DNA of 64,000 bases from Canna indica. Its lineage: Eukaryota > Streptophyta > Magnoliopsida > Zingiberales > Cannaceae. A model generated the notes under the pieces. It ran no database searches. It was not told the DNA's origin and was given only the letters and a program-made list of their open reading frames with translations. The stretch spans positions 94,761,501 through 94,825,500 of the forward strand of contig CP136890.1 of NCBI GenBank assembly GCA_034359265.1. Reading direction: 5' to 3'. A program made the position numbers and the translations under genes. The number at the start of each line of letters is the position of its first letter. Positions within the stretch are counted from its first letter, which is position 1. Positions 21,514 through 31,846 of the stretch are shown in pieces.

Positions 21514-24373
21514 TCATGCGTCACTCACGTTGCTGAGAACTGGGGATTCAGGTGATTTGCCGCGCTCGTTGCTGAGCGGGATATGAACTGGAGATTCATG
21601 ACGAGGTGGTGATTTGCCGCGCACGTTGTTCAGTGGAATATGAACTGGAGATTCATGATGAAGCGGTGATTTGCCATGCACATTGCTAAGCGAAATATGA
21701 ACTGGAGATTCATGATGAGGTAGTGATTCGCCTAATCCGCCATTCCTTGGCTTTGCATGAGTAGGAGCACTCCAGGAGGACCAGAATTTTGGATTAACTG
21801 CATGAACAAGCACATTTGGACAAATTTCCATCAAATAGGGAAGTAGCTACAGGAATATGTCAAGAGAAACTCCCTAAAGCAGACGTGAATAAGCACGATC
21901 CAACTATTGAAGATTCACAAAACAATGTTCATAAGCTATCATTGAACTTATGAACATAGGAAGAGATAGTTAAACGTGAAATAAAGAGAAATGAAATATA
22001 TAGCATTGATAAGTGAAAAGTGCATAAGCCGTGACAAAATTTGTGTGGTGTTGAACGTGAAATAAAGAGAAATGAAATATATAGCAAGCCTAGAATTTGA
22101 TAAGTGACAAGTGCATATAAGCCGTGACAAAATTTGTGTGGTGTTGTATGCAATCAACCTTACCCTCTTCCTTCCTGTCTGCAGATGTTGATTCAAGAAA
22201 ATGAAAAGGGTTCCCACAGTGTGCCCTTGGCAATAATGAGGCTTTCAAAAGCTTAAATGAAAATAATAAAATCAAATACCTTCACACTGCTCAAATGGCA
22301 TAGATGACATGCTCCCAGCATTATTTTCACAAACACGGTGTTTCTTGACATAGTTCTCATCCAGAGGTTTTGGGGTCGTATAAAAAGACTCAAATGACCT
22401 AGATGACATGCTCCCAGCATTATTTTCATAAACACTACGTTTCTTGACATAGTCCTCATCCAGAGGTTTCGGGGTCGTAAAAAAAGGCTCAAATGTCCTA
22501 GATGACATGCTCCCAGCATTATTTTCCCAAACATGGCGTTTCTTGACATAGTTCTCATCCAGAGGTTTTGGGGTCGTATAAAAAGGCTCAAATGGCCTAG
22601 ATGACATGCTCCCAGCATTATTTTCATAAACATCGCGTTTCTTGACATAGTTCTCATCCAAAGGTTTTGGGGTCGTAAAAAAAGGCTCAAATGGCCTAGA
22701 TGGCATGCTCCCAGCACAAAAAGGCTCAAATGGCCTAGATGACATGCTCCCGACATTATTTTCATAAACACGGCGTTTCTTGACATAGTTCTCATCTGAC
22801 TTTGGGGTCGTAAAACAAGGTTCAAATGGCCTAGATGGCATACTCCCAGCATTATCAGTATTATTTTCACCAACACGGCGTTTCTTGACATAGTTCTCAT
22901 CCAGAGGTTTTGGGGTTTTAAATGAGAACCGAGAACGATCCTTCTCATCTCTGATGTGATGCGGATATTTCATTAAATATCTGCAAAGATTTGGAAAAAA
23001 ATGGATGTTGTATCTAAGTAAGCAACCCAATATTTATTGACATCCAAAAAAGTAAATTAGAGATATTATGAATGGAAGTAATAGAGTGTAATATTGTGCT
23101 GTAGAGAAAAGAGGAACATACCTGTCAATGTCAGCAGATGAGCGTAGTTTCTTTCCTGTTGGTGAAAAGTAGTATCTAAAAAATCACCAAAAATAGTCAG
23201 TAACTCCATATTCAAAATTGTACAGGCAAATCTGAACTTTTATGAGTTCAGCTTCATGAATATTTTGATAGCGGACTTGGTGCTTGTGCCCTACTCACCC
23301 TTAACAATGAGGAACATAAGATAGATAAATCCAGATTTTGAAATTGCAATATTATTCTATTATGCATAATTAGCTTAAGGCCAGCAACTAGCTAGTTAGA
23401 CAAAGATGTATGCAGTTGTCGTGTTGGTGAATTATAGCTTACAGCCATGAAAATGGAAGCTATAAAAGAGTTAAGAAAGAAAATTACAGCAACTGCAAGA
23501 CCATGAGGAAAACATGTAAAGAAACACATACATGTCTGCGAATCTACAGGTTCCTTCACTCCGGATCCTCACCAATCTTTCCCAACCAGGAGGAGGTTGA
23601 GCAATGTTAGGTACATCAACTGCCCAATTCATACTTCCATCATCTGGAGAAAAATCACTAGGATAATCGCAGGATATTTCAGGGTTCCAAGTACGAGCAT
23701 GATCACATACAAAAGGCTCTTGCAACATTTTTTCACGTATTTCTTCATACTTTGCTTTTGTTGGCACACACCTCCATTTGAAGCATGAATCACACTGGAC
23801 GCCATATAATGATATAGGTGAAGTACTCTTCCTAGAAACTTTTGGTACATAACTTTCAGCACATTGACCAGGATTACTAGCAGCTGCTTCAGCACCTTGA
23901 CCAGGATTATTAGCAGCTGCTTCAGCACCTTGACCAGGATTACTAGCAGCTGCATCATACAGAACTAATTGTTCAGAAGCATTTTCAGCAGATTCATCCT
24001 CAGCACTATCTTTTGAGGTGGAAACCTCAGCACCTCGACCAGGATTACTAGCAGCTGCCTCATACAGAACTAATTGTTTTGAAGCATTTTCAACAGACAG
24101 CACATCATCAGATAGGACATCCTCAGCACCTTGACCAGGATTACTAGCAGCTGCATCATACAGAACTAATTGTTTTGAAACATTTTCAACAGATAGGACA
24201 TCCTCAGCACTATTTTCTGAGGTGGACATATCCAAGGATTTCTCTTTCATAGTTAACTCTCCCTGGGGTTCAGAATGTTTCTTCTCAATTTTGCAGTCAG
24301 CAACATCTCGCTGGGAGTCCTCAGAATGTTTCTTCTCAATTTTGCAGTCAGCAACATCTAGATGGGAGTCCAT
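21514..24373 (-). CDS. CW-type zinc finger and methyl-CpG-binding domain (MBD) protein
   Basis: Four coding exons on the minus strand, 24373-23532, 23175-23122, 22980-22280 and 21797-21514, join in frame to 626 codons. The CW zinc finger (residues about 190-240) shows QCDSCFKWRC ... FVCDHARTWN ... ISCDYPSD. The MBD follows at about 255-325, with PPPGWERLVRIRSEGTCRFAD joined across introns to YYFSPTGKKLRSSADIDRYL. The CW-MBD order matches the Arabidopsis MBD1/2/4/12 group of nuclear chromatin proteins; CW fingers read methylated histone H3K4. Binding to methyl-CpG is not assured in plant members. Three regions outside the core are tandem-repeat encoded: residues 1-170, most of exon 3 (about 31-residue units) and exon 4 (about 19-residue units). 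The ATG lies directly after a CAG acceptor, so at least one 5'UTR exon is upstream. The assignment is strong, but the exact start is not. Confidence 0.88.
21545..21730 (-). repeat. In-frame repeats in MBD exon 4
   Basis: Three to four units of about 57-60 bp encode variants of HESPVHIPLSNVRGKSP near the C terminus. All are in frame. Confidence 0.8.
21973..22146. repeat. Tandem duplication in MBD intron
   Basis: Two adjacent units start AACGTGAAATAAAGAG (21973-22053, 81 bp; 22054-22146, 93 bp) and both end in AAATTTGTGTGGTGTTG. The second has a short insertion in the middle. Confidence 0.85.
22290..22920 (-). repeat. In-frame 93-bp repeats in MBD exon 3
   Basis: About six copies of a 93-bp unit encode 31-residue repeats of the type TTPKPLDENYVKKR.VYENN followed by AGSMSSRPFEPF. 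One copy near 22700-22740 is partly re-duplicated and one near 22790 is shortened. Because the unit is a multiple of three, frames on the same strand also stay open and give false ORFs. Confidence 0.9.
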
Positions 24374-24659
24374 CTGAAGAAATGATCCAAATCACAATGT
24401 TATTGATACAATACTGATTGCTGTCAAGCAGAGAATAACGGCATACTTTGTTTACAGATAATACAAAATGAAACTTTCTTATTCAAAATTATCGTGATTT
24501 GTATTGACTACCAAGAAAGGGAAGTGAGCAAGAAACAAAAGGCTAAAAGCAAAGCTGCTCTATGAGGATGACACAAGAAGCAGATACCAGGGATATGCTA
24601 GAAACATAATAACATAACACAACAAGCAACAAGCAATGGTGAATTTACATGATGATGAG

Positions 24660-25787
24660 TGTGGAAAATTTCCCCCACTTGGCCCTGCCAAATAGTTGAT
24701 TTTCTCTTCTTCTTTTTTTAATTTGTAAGAGCCCCATAGAAAGAAAATGGCACTAGTTGATCCAAATACAAAGCTATTATTCACCCTAATTTTGCCGCCA
24801 CCAAATAGGACAAGAAACAATCAAAGCCGAGTATTTGCTTATCCAAACTCTACTTGTCAAATTCTTATCAACCTCACTCAAGCTCCTCAAGCTCCATTTA
24901 ATGCAAAAATAAAGCATGACCTGGGCTCACCTTGACTCATTTAAGTAGCTAAAAGAAACTCGGGATTGGCTCCCTTACTTGTTTATGTTGTTAAATGAGC
25001 TCAAGCTCAAGTTCAACAACTCAGCTTGTGAAACTGCGACTAAGATTTAAATAAATTCAAACAAACTAGTCTAAGCTGGAACTACATTAGATTGATACAT
25101 GCATATATACCTAGTTTTCAAAAGAGCTAGTTAGCAAGATTATATGGATGGGCTCATCCATGAACATAAAAGAAACCTTTTTTGAAGGGCAAACATAAAA
25201 CTAACTGGTTCACGAGTTTTAACAAGTTTGTTCATGTGGGCTCACTGAGTGCGGGGAATACAATACAAGTCCGCATATGGAATTACCAACTATAGGGGAC
25301 AAATGGCTGCTTGGCACACGACCCTTCGAAATGCCAATATCACCCCCAAGAGTTATGTTTTACGGTGGCTGGTGCTTAAAAATAGGTTGTGCACCAAGGA
25401 CCCAATATGTTGCCTCTGCAACTACAAGGACGAATCCACAAACCACCTACTCCTGGAGTGCCCCTTTGCACAATATAGATGGAGGAATATCCTACCTAAT
25501 ACTAATACACAGAACATCCTGAGTGATCTTATGCAGGATTAATTTAGAAGCTAGTTATCAATTGTGAAATGATCATAGGGTAGCTTTGACATGTCTGGAA
25601 AAAAAGAAACAACATAGTTTGTGCTGAAAACTCTACCAATATACAATCGTGTTATAGTCTCTTCTTACAGGCATCTCGCATCCAGAACATGACCAACCAC
25701 ATGTAATGAACACTATTACCTTAAATAATATCCCAGTGGGCATCACGCCATGTTATGTTTTAGAAAAAGCTGGACTTTATGTTTTAA
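24660..25787. repeat. Duplicated block, copy 1
   Basis: This is collinear with 26480-27687. Shared landmarks are GCCCCATAGAAAGAAAATG, TTTTCAAAAGAGCTAGTTAG, GTGCGGGGAATAC and AAAAAGCTGGACTTTATG, with roughly 85-90% identity by eye. Copy 1 has about 170 bp (near 24845-25020) that copy 2 lacks, and lacks about 240 bp that copy 2 has near 27210-27460. Confidence 0.8.
25249..25542 (+). pseudogene. LINE-derived zf-RVT-like fragment, copy 1
   Basis: An open frame reads VLRWLVLKNRLCTKDPICCLC, then ESTNHLLLECPFAQYRW. This is the C-terminal zinc-binding (zf-RVT) pattern W....NRL.T.D.C..C....E...HL...C.....W found after the reverse transcriptase of plant LINEs. Nothing of the polymerase remains, so it is a relic. 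Confidence 0.6.
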
Positions 25788-26479
25788 GTTCGACTCCTTT
25801 AGGTTGAGCCATTCACAAGCAGCTCAACTTATTTGCTCATCATCAAAGCTAGAGATGATGGGATTCCAGCTTCATTTTTAATTCTACCATAATGCATAGT
25901 TATATTATGGTAGTAACTTTTGCCCCCCATTAAATCTTGGTTCTAGATCAGCCAGTACAGCACGTCATCATAATTATGTACCATAAAAATGATCACTAGA
26001 TGCGAGATCATGTGTATGCTTTGTCATGCCACAACCACGTGTAGCAGCTTGTAATGTAAAATGATTGTTGGTCATTTTAGAATAAGATGTAATTGTTATC
26101 TGAACTAGCAATATTCATTGCTAACAACATCAAGAATCATTGAATGCAAGTTGTGGATAACCTTCACGAGAATTTGAGTAACTGATTTCTATTGACAAAA
26201 AAAAAATACAACAATATTGTATTAACAGATCAGACCTATCTACACAGCTAACTATAAGCAAGCCCAAATGTCATTAAGTAATTCTACCTAGATGATCCAA
26301 GATTGTTTTATATACAAAACAAATTCAATGTTTTCCTCAAAAACAAATGTTCTTGTCATATTCTACATAAGAATTGAAGATGGTAATCAATAGCACAATA
26401 TATATATATATATGATGGAATAAAACATAAATGAATTTAATGTACTTAAAGAAAGATTACGACGAAATAAATAATTTCC

Positions 26480-27687
26480 TCATAGATAAGTGCCCCATTG
26501 GCCCTTCCAAATAATTCAATTACTATTTTGTTTTATCTGTAAGATGCCCCATAGAAAGAAAATGTCACTACTCGATCCAAATACAAAGTTATTATCTCCT
26601 AATTTTGCCCCCATCAAATAGGAAAACAATCAATACATGTTTTCGCTTGTCCAAGCTCAGCTAGTTCAGCTTGTGAAACTTTAATTTAAATAAATTCAAA
26701 CAAACTAGACTAAGCCGGAAATATATAGATTGGTTAATACTAATTAACAATTGTGTATATATGATTATAAACACCTAGTTTTCAAAAGAGCTAGTTAGCA
26801 AGATTATATGGATGAACTTGTTCATGAACATAAAACAATCTTGTCGAGTACAAGTTTGTTCATGTGGAGGGTCACTCAGTGCGGGGAATACACAACAAAC
26901 TCCGGAATTATCAACTATAGGGGACATACGGCTGCTTGGCACACGACCCTTTGGAATGCCATTATCCCCCCCCACCCCCACCCCCACACACCAAGAGTTA
27001 AGTTTTATGGGTGGCTGGTGCTTAAAAGAAGGTTGTGGACCAAGGACCCAATTTGTTGCCTCTGCAACGAGGATGAAACCACAAACCACCTACTCCTGGA
27101 GTGCTCCTTTGCGCGATACAGATGGAGCACTATCCCATCTCTTACTAGTGCACATAACATCCCCAGTGATCTTACCGAGGATCCTCTGCTTAATTTAGAA
27201 GCTAGTTGTCCAACCATGCACATGCGACAAATTTGTGAAATAATCTTATCCCTTCAACACAACATAGGTCATTGGAAGGATCTCGAACGACTCACCAAAG
27301 CATGAAAGCCAGGATCTTTCGGAAAATGAATTCCTATTTGAAAAGTGCATAACCGCATGGATAAGCTCACACTAACCTGTCAATTTTGGATCCAATTCGG
27401 GATTTTCTACATAAGTAATATCCCAGTAAGCATCACACCAACCATGCACAGGAGGCAAAATTGTGAAACTATCATAGGGTAGTTTTGACATGTCTGGAAA
27501 GAAAGAAACAACATAGTTTGTACTGAAAACTCTACCAATGTACAATCATGTTATAGACTCTTCTTACCGGCATATGCCTCCAGAACATGACCAACCACAT
27601 GTAATGAACACTATTACCTTACATAAAGAATATCCCTGCGGGCATCATGCTATGTTATCTTTTAGAAAAAGCTGGACTTTATGTTTT
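26480..27687. repeat. Duplicated block, copy 2
   Basis: This is the direct-repeat partner of 24660-25787. It has an expanded C-rich tract (CCCCCCCCACCCCCACCCCC, about 26967-26986) where copy 1 has only ATCACCCCCAAGAG. It keeps the approximately 240-bp piece missing from copy 1. Confidence 0.8.
26860..27305 (+). pseudogene. LINE-derived zf-RVT-like fragment, copy 2
   Basis: This has the same zinc-binding pattern as the copy at 25249: WLVLKRRLWTKDPICCLC, then TTNHLLLECSFARYRW. It continues for about 50 more residues (ICEIILSLQHNIGHWKDLE) and so is the longer relic. The expanded C-rich tract inserts Pro/His residues into the frame. Confidence 0.6.
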
Positions 27688-28194
27688 TATCTTCATTGAC
27701 TAAGAATAGAAACCGACGAATTCAGAAATCAAACTAACGTCTACACGTTTGGAGGGCGGGAAGCCAAATCTTTCTCCTTCCTCTTCTTCTTCTCCCTCTT
27801 CTCCTTTTCCTCTTCCTCTTCTCCTCCTTCTCCTCCTTATCTTCCGTTCTCTTCACCTGCAAGCTTTCAATTTTTTTAAAATACACTATTTGGATCAATT
27901 AAACAATAGAAACAAAAACCCTCAAGCTGTAAAAATTCCTAGTCGCTGAAGAGAAGCGGCCATCCTTATGAGAAGAGGAGAAATTGGAGTAGGGCTTTGC
28001 TTCGCGATGGATCGCTTGTGATCGCACACAAGCTTGGCGCGAGCAGTGAAGGGAACGGAGGAGAAGAAGAGGAAGAAGAAGAAGTAGAAGAGGGAGAAGA
28101 ATAAAAGGAAGGAACAATAGAAGGAGCTCGCGTCTGTTAGCAGAGGAAAAGAAGGAGGAGAAGAGAAAAGAAAAGAAGGGGAAGGGGAACTTAC

Positions 28195-28395
28195 CGTGTA
28201 TGCCGCCGCCGTCGCTCAGATGAGGAGAAGAAGAAAAGCTCTCGTTGATAAGGCCGGGAATCCAGAAAACGTGAGGAGAAGCAGAAACATATGAATTCTA
28301 TCAGGAATCGCGAGAGGCGCGTTCGAGGTTGAAATTTTTAAATCCATGACAAATGATAGGAATTGGAAAATCCTATCCGGCACCGAAATCCGGTG
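28195..28395 (-). other. Candidate 5' UTR exon and promoter of the MBD gene
   Basis: On the minus strand, ACGTATAAAC (about 28415-28424) is a TATA-like box. About 200 nt later comes a strong donor, CACG/GTAAGT, at 28194. An ATG inside this leader opens a short upstream frame. No transcript evidence is available, and it could belong to an unrelated transcript. Confidence 0.35.
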
Positions 28396-29005
28396 AAACA
28401 AACGTACCCCTTGGGGTTTATACGTGCCCGGCTAATTACGCCCCAAACCAATTTTAGCCTTGTTCATGTTTTCTAAAACATGAATGATGTTTTTGTTTTC
28501 TTTTTATTGAATACAAATGAGTCGACCACAACAAAAATGGAAAGAACTAAGTTCTAAAATCAAAAACCAAAAACAAACAGCACAAAATAGTAATCTTGTT
28601 TTAGGGTTTGTTGCAATTTTAGTAATCTATAACGTTATTAGCTTTGTAAAAAAAAAATTCTAAAACAAGAAGGTGACTTTTTTTGTTTTTTGGTTTTTCT
28701 TTTACTTTAAGTCTGAAAACAAATGAATGCAATGAAGCAAAATAAATTTAATTTAATTAGAAAACAAAAGCAAACAACACAATTAATTGTAACAAGCAGC
28801 CTTTTTCATATTTATCACACAAGACTTCATTTAATTAATTAATTAATTATGTGAGATTAATTTGCCCAATAAAAAGAAAATATTGAAATTCAAAGAAAAT
28901 TCGTATATATATTTTTAAAAATATGCTTACATTTATTTAAAAATATATGAAATAGTAGATGCAAAAGAAAAGCAAGAAGAGAAATAAAGATAAATGAAAA
29001 CATAT

Positions 29006-29815
29006 GGGCCTGTTTGGTTAGCGAAACCAAGTCTGTTTTCATGGTTTTGGTTTCACTGAAACCAAAACTGCTTACGAAAACGTGTTTGGTTTAGCGTTTT
29101 CATGAAACTGAATCGAAACCAGAATGAAAACGAAACCAGTTTTCTTAATAAAAATGAAAACACCAGAATGTTGTTTTCTGTGGTTTCGAGACTGTCGGTT
29201 TCGTTATCAAAATGGAGTGACAACTTTGTAATTATAAATATTTTTTTTATAAAATTAATTAATTTAAAAATAATCAAACTATATTATTTTTTTAAAAAAA
29301 TAAAAATAATTATTTTCAACTCAAACTATTATCTTAAATTTACAAAATTAATTAAACCAATTTATATCTAATTGACTCAAACCCAGATTTTAAAATAACT
29401 CAATTTTCTTAAAACTAATTAATTAAAACTAATTTAGACCACTAGAGTAATTATTATTTTGAAATATTAACTATTAATTAATTTTTATATCTAATTGAAC
29501 AAAAAAATCTCAAACTACCAATAACTTAATTAATTAAATATTACAAATATTTTTAAATTATATTAGCAAATATTTAATTTTGTAAACTAACTAAATATTA
29601 ATTACTACTAAAAATATTCAAGAAAAATTAATATTACTTTTTATAGCCAAATAAATATTCACTGGTTTCAACTGACTAAAACTTATGTTGTTTTCATTAA
29701 CCAAACGCGTTTTCGGAAAACTGAAAACTAGAAACCAAAATCAAGTTTTCGAAATCAAGTTTTCAGTTTCACTGAAACCAAATCAGAAAAAAGTTTTCGC
29801 TAACCAAACAGCACC
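29006..29815. mobile_element. MITE-like element with GTTTGGTTAGCG ends
   Basis: The left end GGGCCTGTTTGGTTAGCG and the reverse complement of the right end, GGTGCTGTTTGGTTAGCG, match well. TAT flanks both sides (29003-29005, 29816-29818), resembling a 3-bp target duplication, although TTA/TAA is more usual for PIF/Harbinger. Both subterminal regions are built from GGTTTC/GAAACC motifs that also pair within each arm. The interior is extremely AT-rich. Confidence 0.6.
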
Positions 29816-30880
29816 TATGATTCCGAAACAAAAATCTAGAAGCATATTTGTTTGAAGGGTGAATTTTAATCTATCCATTTATTTGGTTCTTGAATTAGAC
29901 AGAAGATATAATTAGAAGTAAATAAAATTGATATTACCTCTAATATACACATCCACTGAAATAAATAGATCATAAAAGGATGAATAAATTACAAATTGAA
30001 TTGTGTAAAATTCATATTCAATTGATATATATATATTTCCACAGGGTTGTATATAAGACACTATTGGTGATTTATATTAAATTGAAATAAACTGATATTA
30101 AATTTGATAAATGAATAAAAATACTATATTTCATTCAAAGGGGTTAATTTGATAATACTTATAAATGGAAATTCATATTATATTTTAAGAAACTAATAAA
30201 AAAATTAATTCAAGGGGTTGTATATAGACACTATTCATTGGTGATTCATATTAAATTGGTAAATTAATTTTAAAAACATTATTAGGAGGGAATGTATACA
30301 TCTGCTATTGCTGATTCATATTATTTTAAGGAAAATATAAATATAAATTAAATAAATGAATAAAAATAACTTTTCATAATTAAACCAAGTCAAATTTGAG
30401 CCAATTCTATAATATTAATGGAGTGTTTGATTGGATAAAATTAAATCATAAATAATATAAATACATGAGGAATGAAATAAATAAGGAATTGTATTATGGT
30501 TAATATTAAGAATATACGGGGAATAAGATAATCTTATTTGGTTAGAATAAAGAATATACAAAGAATAGAAAGTATTTGACCATAATATTTTTTTTAATGA
30601 TATTGAACATAGTTACTTAAAATAATATTTTATATTATAATTTATTTTAATTAATAATAGCATAGTAAAAAATATGAATTACTGTAAAATAAAATTTTAA
30701 AATAACATATTATTTTTAAAATATAAAAATATAAATAATAAAATACTTCAAAATACTAGTGCTTCTATTGTAAAATAAAAATTAATCATTAGCTTAATTA
30801 AAGATAATATTGACTTAATTATTAATCATTTTAATATATTAATTATTGTAATTATTGTGAACCTTAATGGGCAGCATGGT
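29816..30880. other. AT-rich intergenic DNA
   Basis: No coding sequence is seen. Degenerate repeats of a GGTTGTATATA.GACACTATT..TGGTGATT phrase lie at about 30045-30090 and 30216-30255. Short TIR-like phrases (GTGTTTGATTGGATAAA near 30422) suggest decayed MITEs. Confidence 0.4.
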
Positions 30881-30904
30881 AAAATTCATCCGGAATAGAT
30901 CAAT

Positions 30905-31462
30905 AATGATATTCTCAATGTTGAGACTAGGAATACTCTCCCATCCATCAGAATGTTTCCCTTTTATTATGTGGGATTCATTTATTTCTTGTCAATATTT
31001 TGCAACCAAACAAAGGAACAAATGATAATTAAAAATAATATTTCATTTTCCACTCATTCTCTCCAACCAATTAAGCGGGTGATAAAACATAAACATTGTT
31101 CCTAATGTCAAGATGAGGAATATTCCCCATCTATCACAAATAACGCTTTCCATGTATTATGCGAGATTCATCTATATCTTGTCAATATTTCACAACTAAA
31201 CAAGCGAATAGATGAGGATGGAGAATATATATTATTATATATTTTAACTATTCCCTCAAACCAAACAGTATAACAAATGATAAACACATAATACTATTCA
31301 TGATGTCGAGATGAGGAATATTCTTCATCCATTAGAAATAATGTTTCTGAAATACAATTTCATTTCTCATACATTCCCTCCAACCAATTAAACGAGTGAT
31401 AAAACATAATATTATTCCTGATATTGATATTGAGACGTGGAATATTCCCCATCCATTAGAAA
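30905..31462. repeat. Degenerate long tandem repeat, interrupted by the copia element
   Basis: Units of roughly 120-200 bp each contain GAGGAATATTCCCCATCCAT followed by a CCCTCCAACCAATTAA-type phrase and GTGATAAAACATAA. Starts are near 30927, 31113, 31313 and 31436. The last unit resumes at 36774 (TAATGTTCCCCATTTATTATG), so the copia insertion split it. The array may itself be a decayed element. Confidence 0.6.
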
Positions 31463-31467
31463 TAATG
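31463..31467. repeat. Target-site duplication TAATG (left copy)
   Basis: TAATG directly precedes the left LTR and is repeated at 36774-36778 directly after the right LTR. This marks one clean integration event. Confidence 0.9.
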
Positions 31468-31846
31468 TGATGCGGAAATGAAGCAGAGCCGAGGAAGAAT
31501 CGCAAGAGAAAGACGCAACCAACCTTTATTCAACTGATGGTTAATTCATCAGTGATCGGAAAGATTACAAAAGCAACACTGGGTTCATCTGGAACATGCT
31601 CCAGATGACCTCTCAAAAACTGAAGAAATATTGAGGAGGAAAAACGAATTCAAAAGGAATCGATCCCTCTCTCAGTTTGAAATATCCTATTTATATGACT
31701 TGAGGTAAGAATGGAAAATACACTTTTGCCCTTCTCCTTTATTTGGTTCTATATCCTTCATTAAGCCTATATGTGTCTTGTCCCTTCTTGCGTCAGGTAA
31801 TACCCGTCACTGCTTACCCTTCTTCTTCCTCAAGCTAATGTCAACA
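31468..31846 (-). repeat. 3' LTR of the copia element
   Basis: 379 bp, TG...CA. It differs from the other LTR only at the G/A in CAGTTTGAAAT and the C/T in TTTTGCCCTTC. The pol frame runs 40 bp into it, ending at 31807. A short purine tract (GCCAGGGGAG on the minus strand) precedes it. Confidence 0.95.

Larger units (their letters stand above)
24374..28194 (-). other. Proposed long 5' intron of the MBD gene
   Basis: The acceptor TTTCTTCAG lies directly before the ATG at 24373. A good donor, CACG before GTAAGT, lies on the minus strand at 28194. The 3.8 kb between holds the two copies of a duplicated block. A purine-rich stretch at 28040-28180 and a pyrimidine-rich one at 27770-27850 lie near the far end. 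The link between the two splice sites is inferred. Confidence 0.4.

Noticed and set aside
22253..22948. A 231-codon minus-strand frame rich in MRTMSRN..MLGACHLGHLSL repeats.
   Set aside because: It is the MBD exon 3 repeat read in another frame. The 93-bp unit keeps several frames open, and the spliced MBD frame has the domain continuity.
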